Assembly: GCA_026400415.1 (NCBI GenBank)
Contig: JAPLPA010000408.1
Location: 1-6,922 of the forward strand
Reading direction: 5' to 3'
Source: Afipia sp.
GTDB lineage: Bacteria; Pseudomonadota; Alphaproteobacteria; Rhizobiales; Xanthobacteraceae
DNA length: 6,922 nucleotides
Part shown: piece by piece, positions 6,570-6,922 of the stretch
How positions within the stretch are numbered: the first letter of the stretch is position 1
Layout: each line of letters starts with the position of its first letter
Notes under the pieces: model-generated
Databases searched by the model: none
What the model was told of the DNA's origin: nothing
Seen by the model: only the letters and a program-made list of their open reading frames with translations
Position numbers and translations under genes: made by a program

Positions 6570-6922
6570 GAATTCGCGCGTCAGATACGGATGGCCCCAC
6601 TTGCGCGAGCCGGTTTCCATATAGAAATCGAAAAACGCGTCCCACGCGTCCGGCGTGATTGCGTCGCCGCTGAGAGCATGAATAGTGATGCCGTTCGCCA
6701 AGGCCTCGCGCCGCTCGCGCCGGATTGCCTTGCGGTGACGAGAGTTGAGGGTGCTGAGGAAATCTTCGAACGTCGTGTAGCCGTTATTGTGCCAGTGAAA
6801 CTGCTGATCGGTGCGCTGCAGAAATCCGTGCTGAGCGAGAAATGTCCATTCCGCCTCACGCGCGAAGGTGACGTGAACCGATGACGCCTGCGTCGCGTCG
6901 CACAGTCCGATCAGGCCACCCG
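6570..6922 (-). pseudogene. Middle part of the same FemAB-like / DUF482 protein, inverted; continues past the window end
   Basis: The minus strand is open from the window edge to a TGA at 6516-6518. It encodes about 117 family residues: GGLIGLCDATQASSVHVTF, then AQHGFLQRTDQQFHWHN, GYTTFEDFLSTLNSRHRKAI, RRERREAL, GITIHALSGD, and DAFFDFYMETGSRKWGHPYLTREF. In an intact member this block follows immediately after the LLVRPG segment found on the plus strand at 6538-6556. After REF (codon at 6570-6572) the frame continues into the complement of the plus-strand N-terminal part (SSWHRDARAG...), which is not family sequence. No start codon precedes TTG at 6701, so this is a piece of a rearranged gene and not an independent one. 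The remaining C-terminal ~120 residues of the family are not in the window. Confidence 0.8.

Noticed and set aside
6570..6575. An EcoRI site (GAATTC) lies exactly at the inversion breakpoint, suggesting a cloning chimera.
   Set aside because: Two more GAATTC sites (647-652 and 1804-1809) sit uncut inside pleD and divK, so an EcoRI-fragment ligation does not explain the sequence well. The site also belongs to native codons for Glu-Phe in the family.
6435..6884. Plus-strand open frame of 149 codons near the window end.
   Set aside because: It overlaps the FemAB-like coding sequence on one strand and then its inverted part on the other, and its translation resembles no family.

Overview
The window looks like chromosomal DNA of an alphaproteobacterium in the Hyphomicrobiales, most likely the Bradyrhizobium / Afipia / Nitrobacter / Rhodopseudomonas branch. 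The evidence is the divK-pleD pair, a DinB polymerase carrying an N-terminal four-cysteine zinc-ribbon-like head directly behind a DUF3572 gene, the envelope protein EipB (DUF1849), GC-rich coding, and GTG or TTG starts. I found no transposase, phage gene, CRISPR array, tRNA or rRNA.

Layout. Position 1-377 (+) holds the C-terminal end of a type II NADH dehydrogenase. Converging on it is the minus-strand operon divK (1721-2086) and pleD (380-1711), which encodes the cell-cycle response regulator DivK and the diguanylate cyclase PleD. A divergent intergenic region (2087-2213) separates this from DUF3572 (2214-2480) and dinB (2485-3698). eipB (3711-4574, -) converges on dinB. After a second divergent intergenic region come a RidA-family gene (4782-5249), a glycerophosphodiester phosphodiesterase gene (5252-6010), and a FemAB-like/DUF482 acyltransferase gene from 6122 that runs off the window.

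Most striking is that three genes are broken while their neighbours look intact. pleD carries two separate lesions: a loss of about 7 bases between its two receiver domains, and a loss of about 45-55 bases in the GGDEF domain just before the C-terminal helix. dinB has lost roughly 25-30 codons, with a frameshift, at the junction of the polymerase core and the little-finger domain. The FemAB-like gene has its first ~149 codons on the plus strand, but the next ~117 codons of the same protein lie on the minus strand, so there is an internal inversion whose left breakpoint is near 6566-6571. Sequence on both sides of every lesion is clean coding sequence with no scattered stops. Either these are very recent mutations or the sequence carries assembly or amplification errors, and the clustering of four lesions in 7 kb favours the second.

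Functionally the window combines ordinary housekeeping modules: respiration (ndh), c-di-GMP and cell-cycle signalling (DivK-PleD), translesion synthesis (DinB), envelope integrity (EipB), and a small RidA / phosphodiesterase / FemAB-like cluster. I see no convincing new defence or mobile system. The inverted FemAB-like gene is the observation most worth checking.
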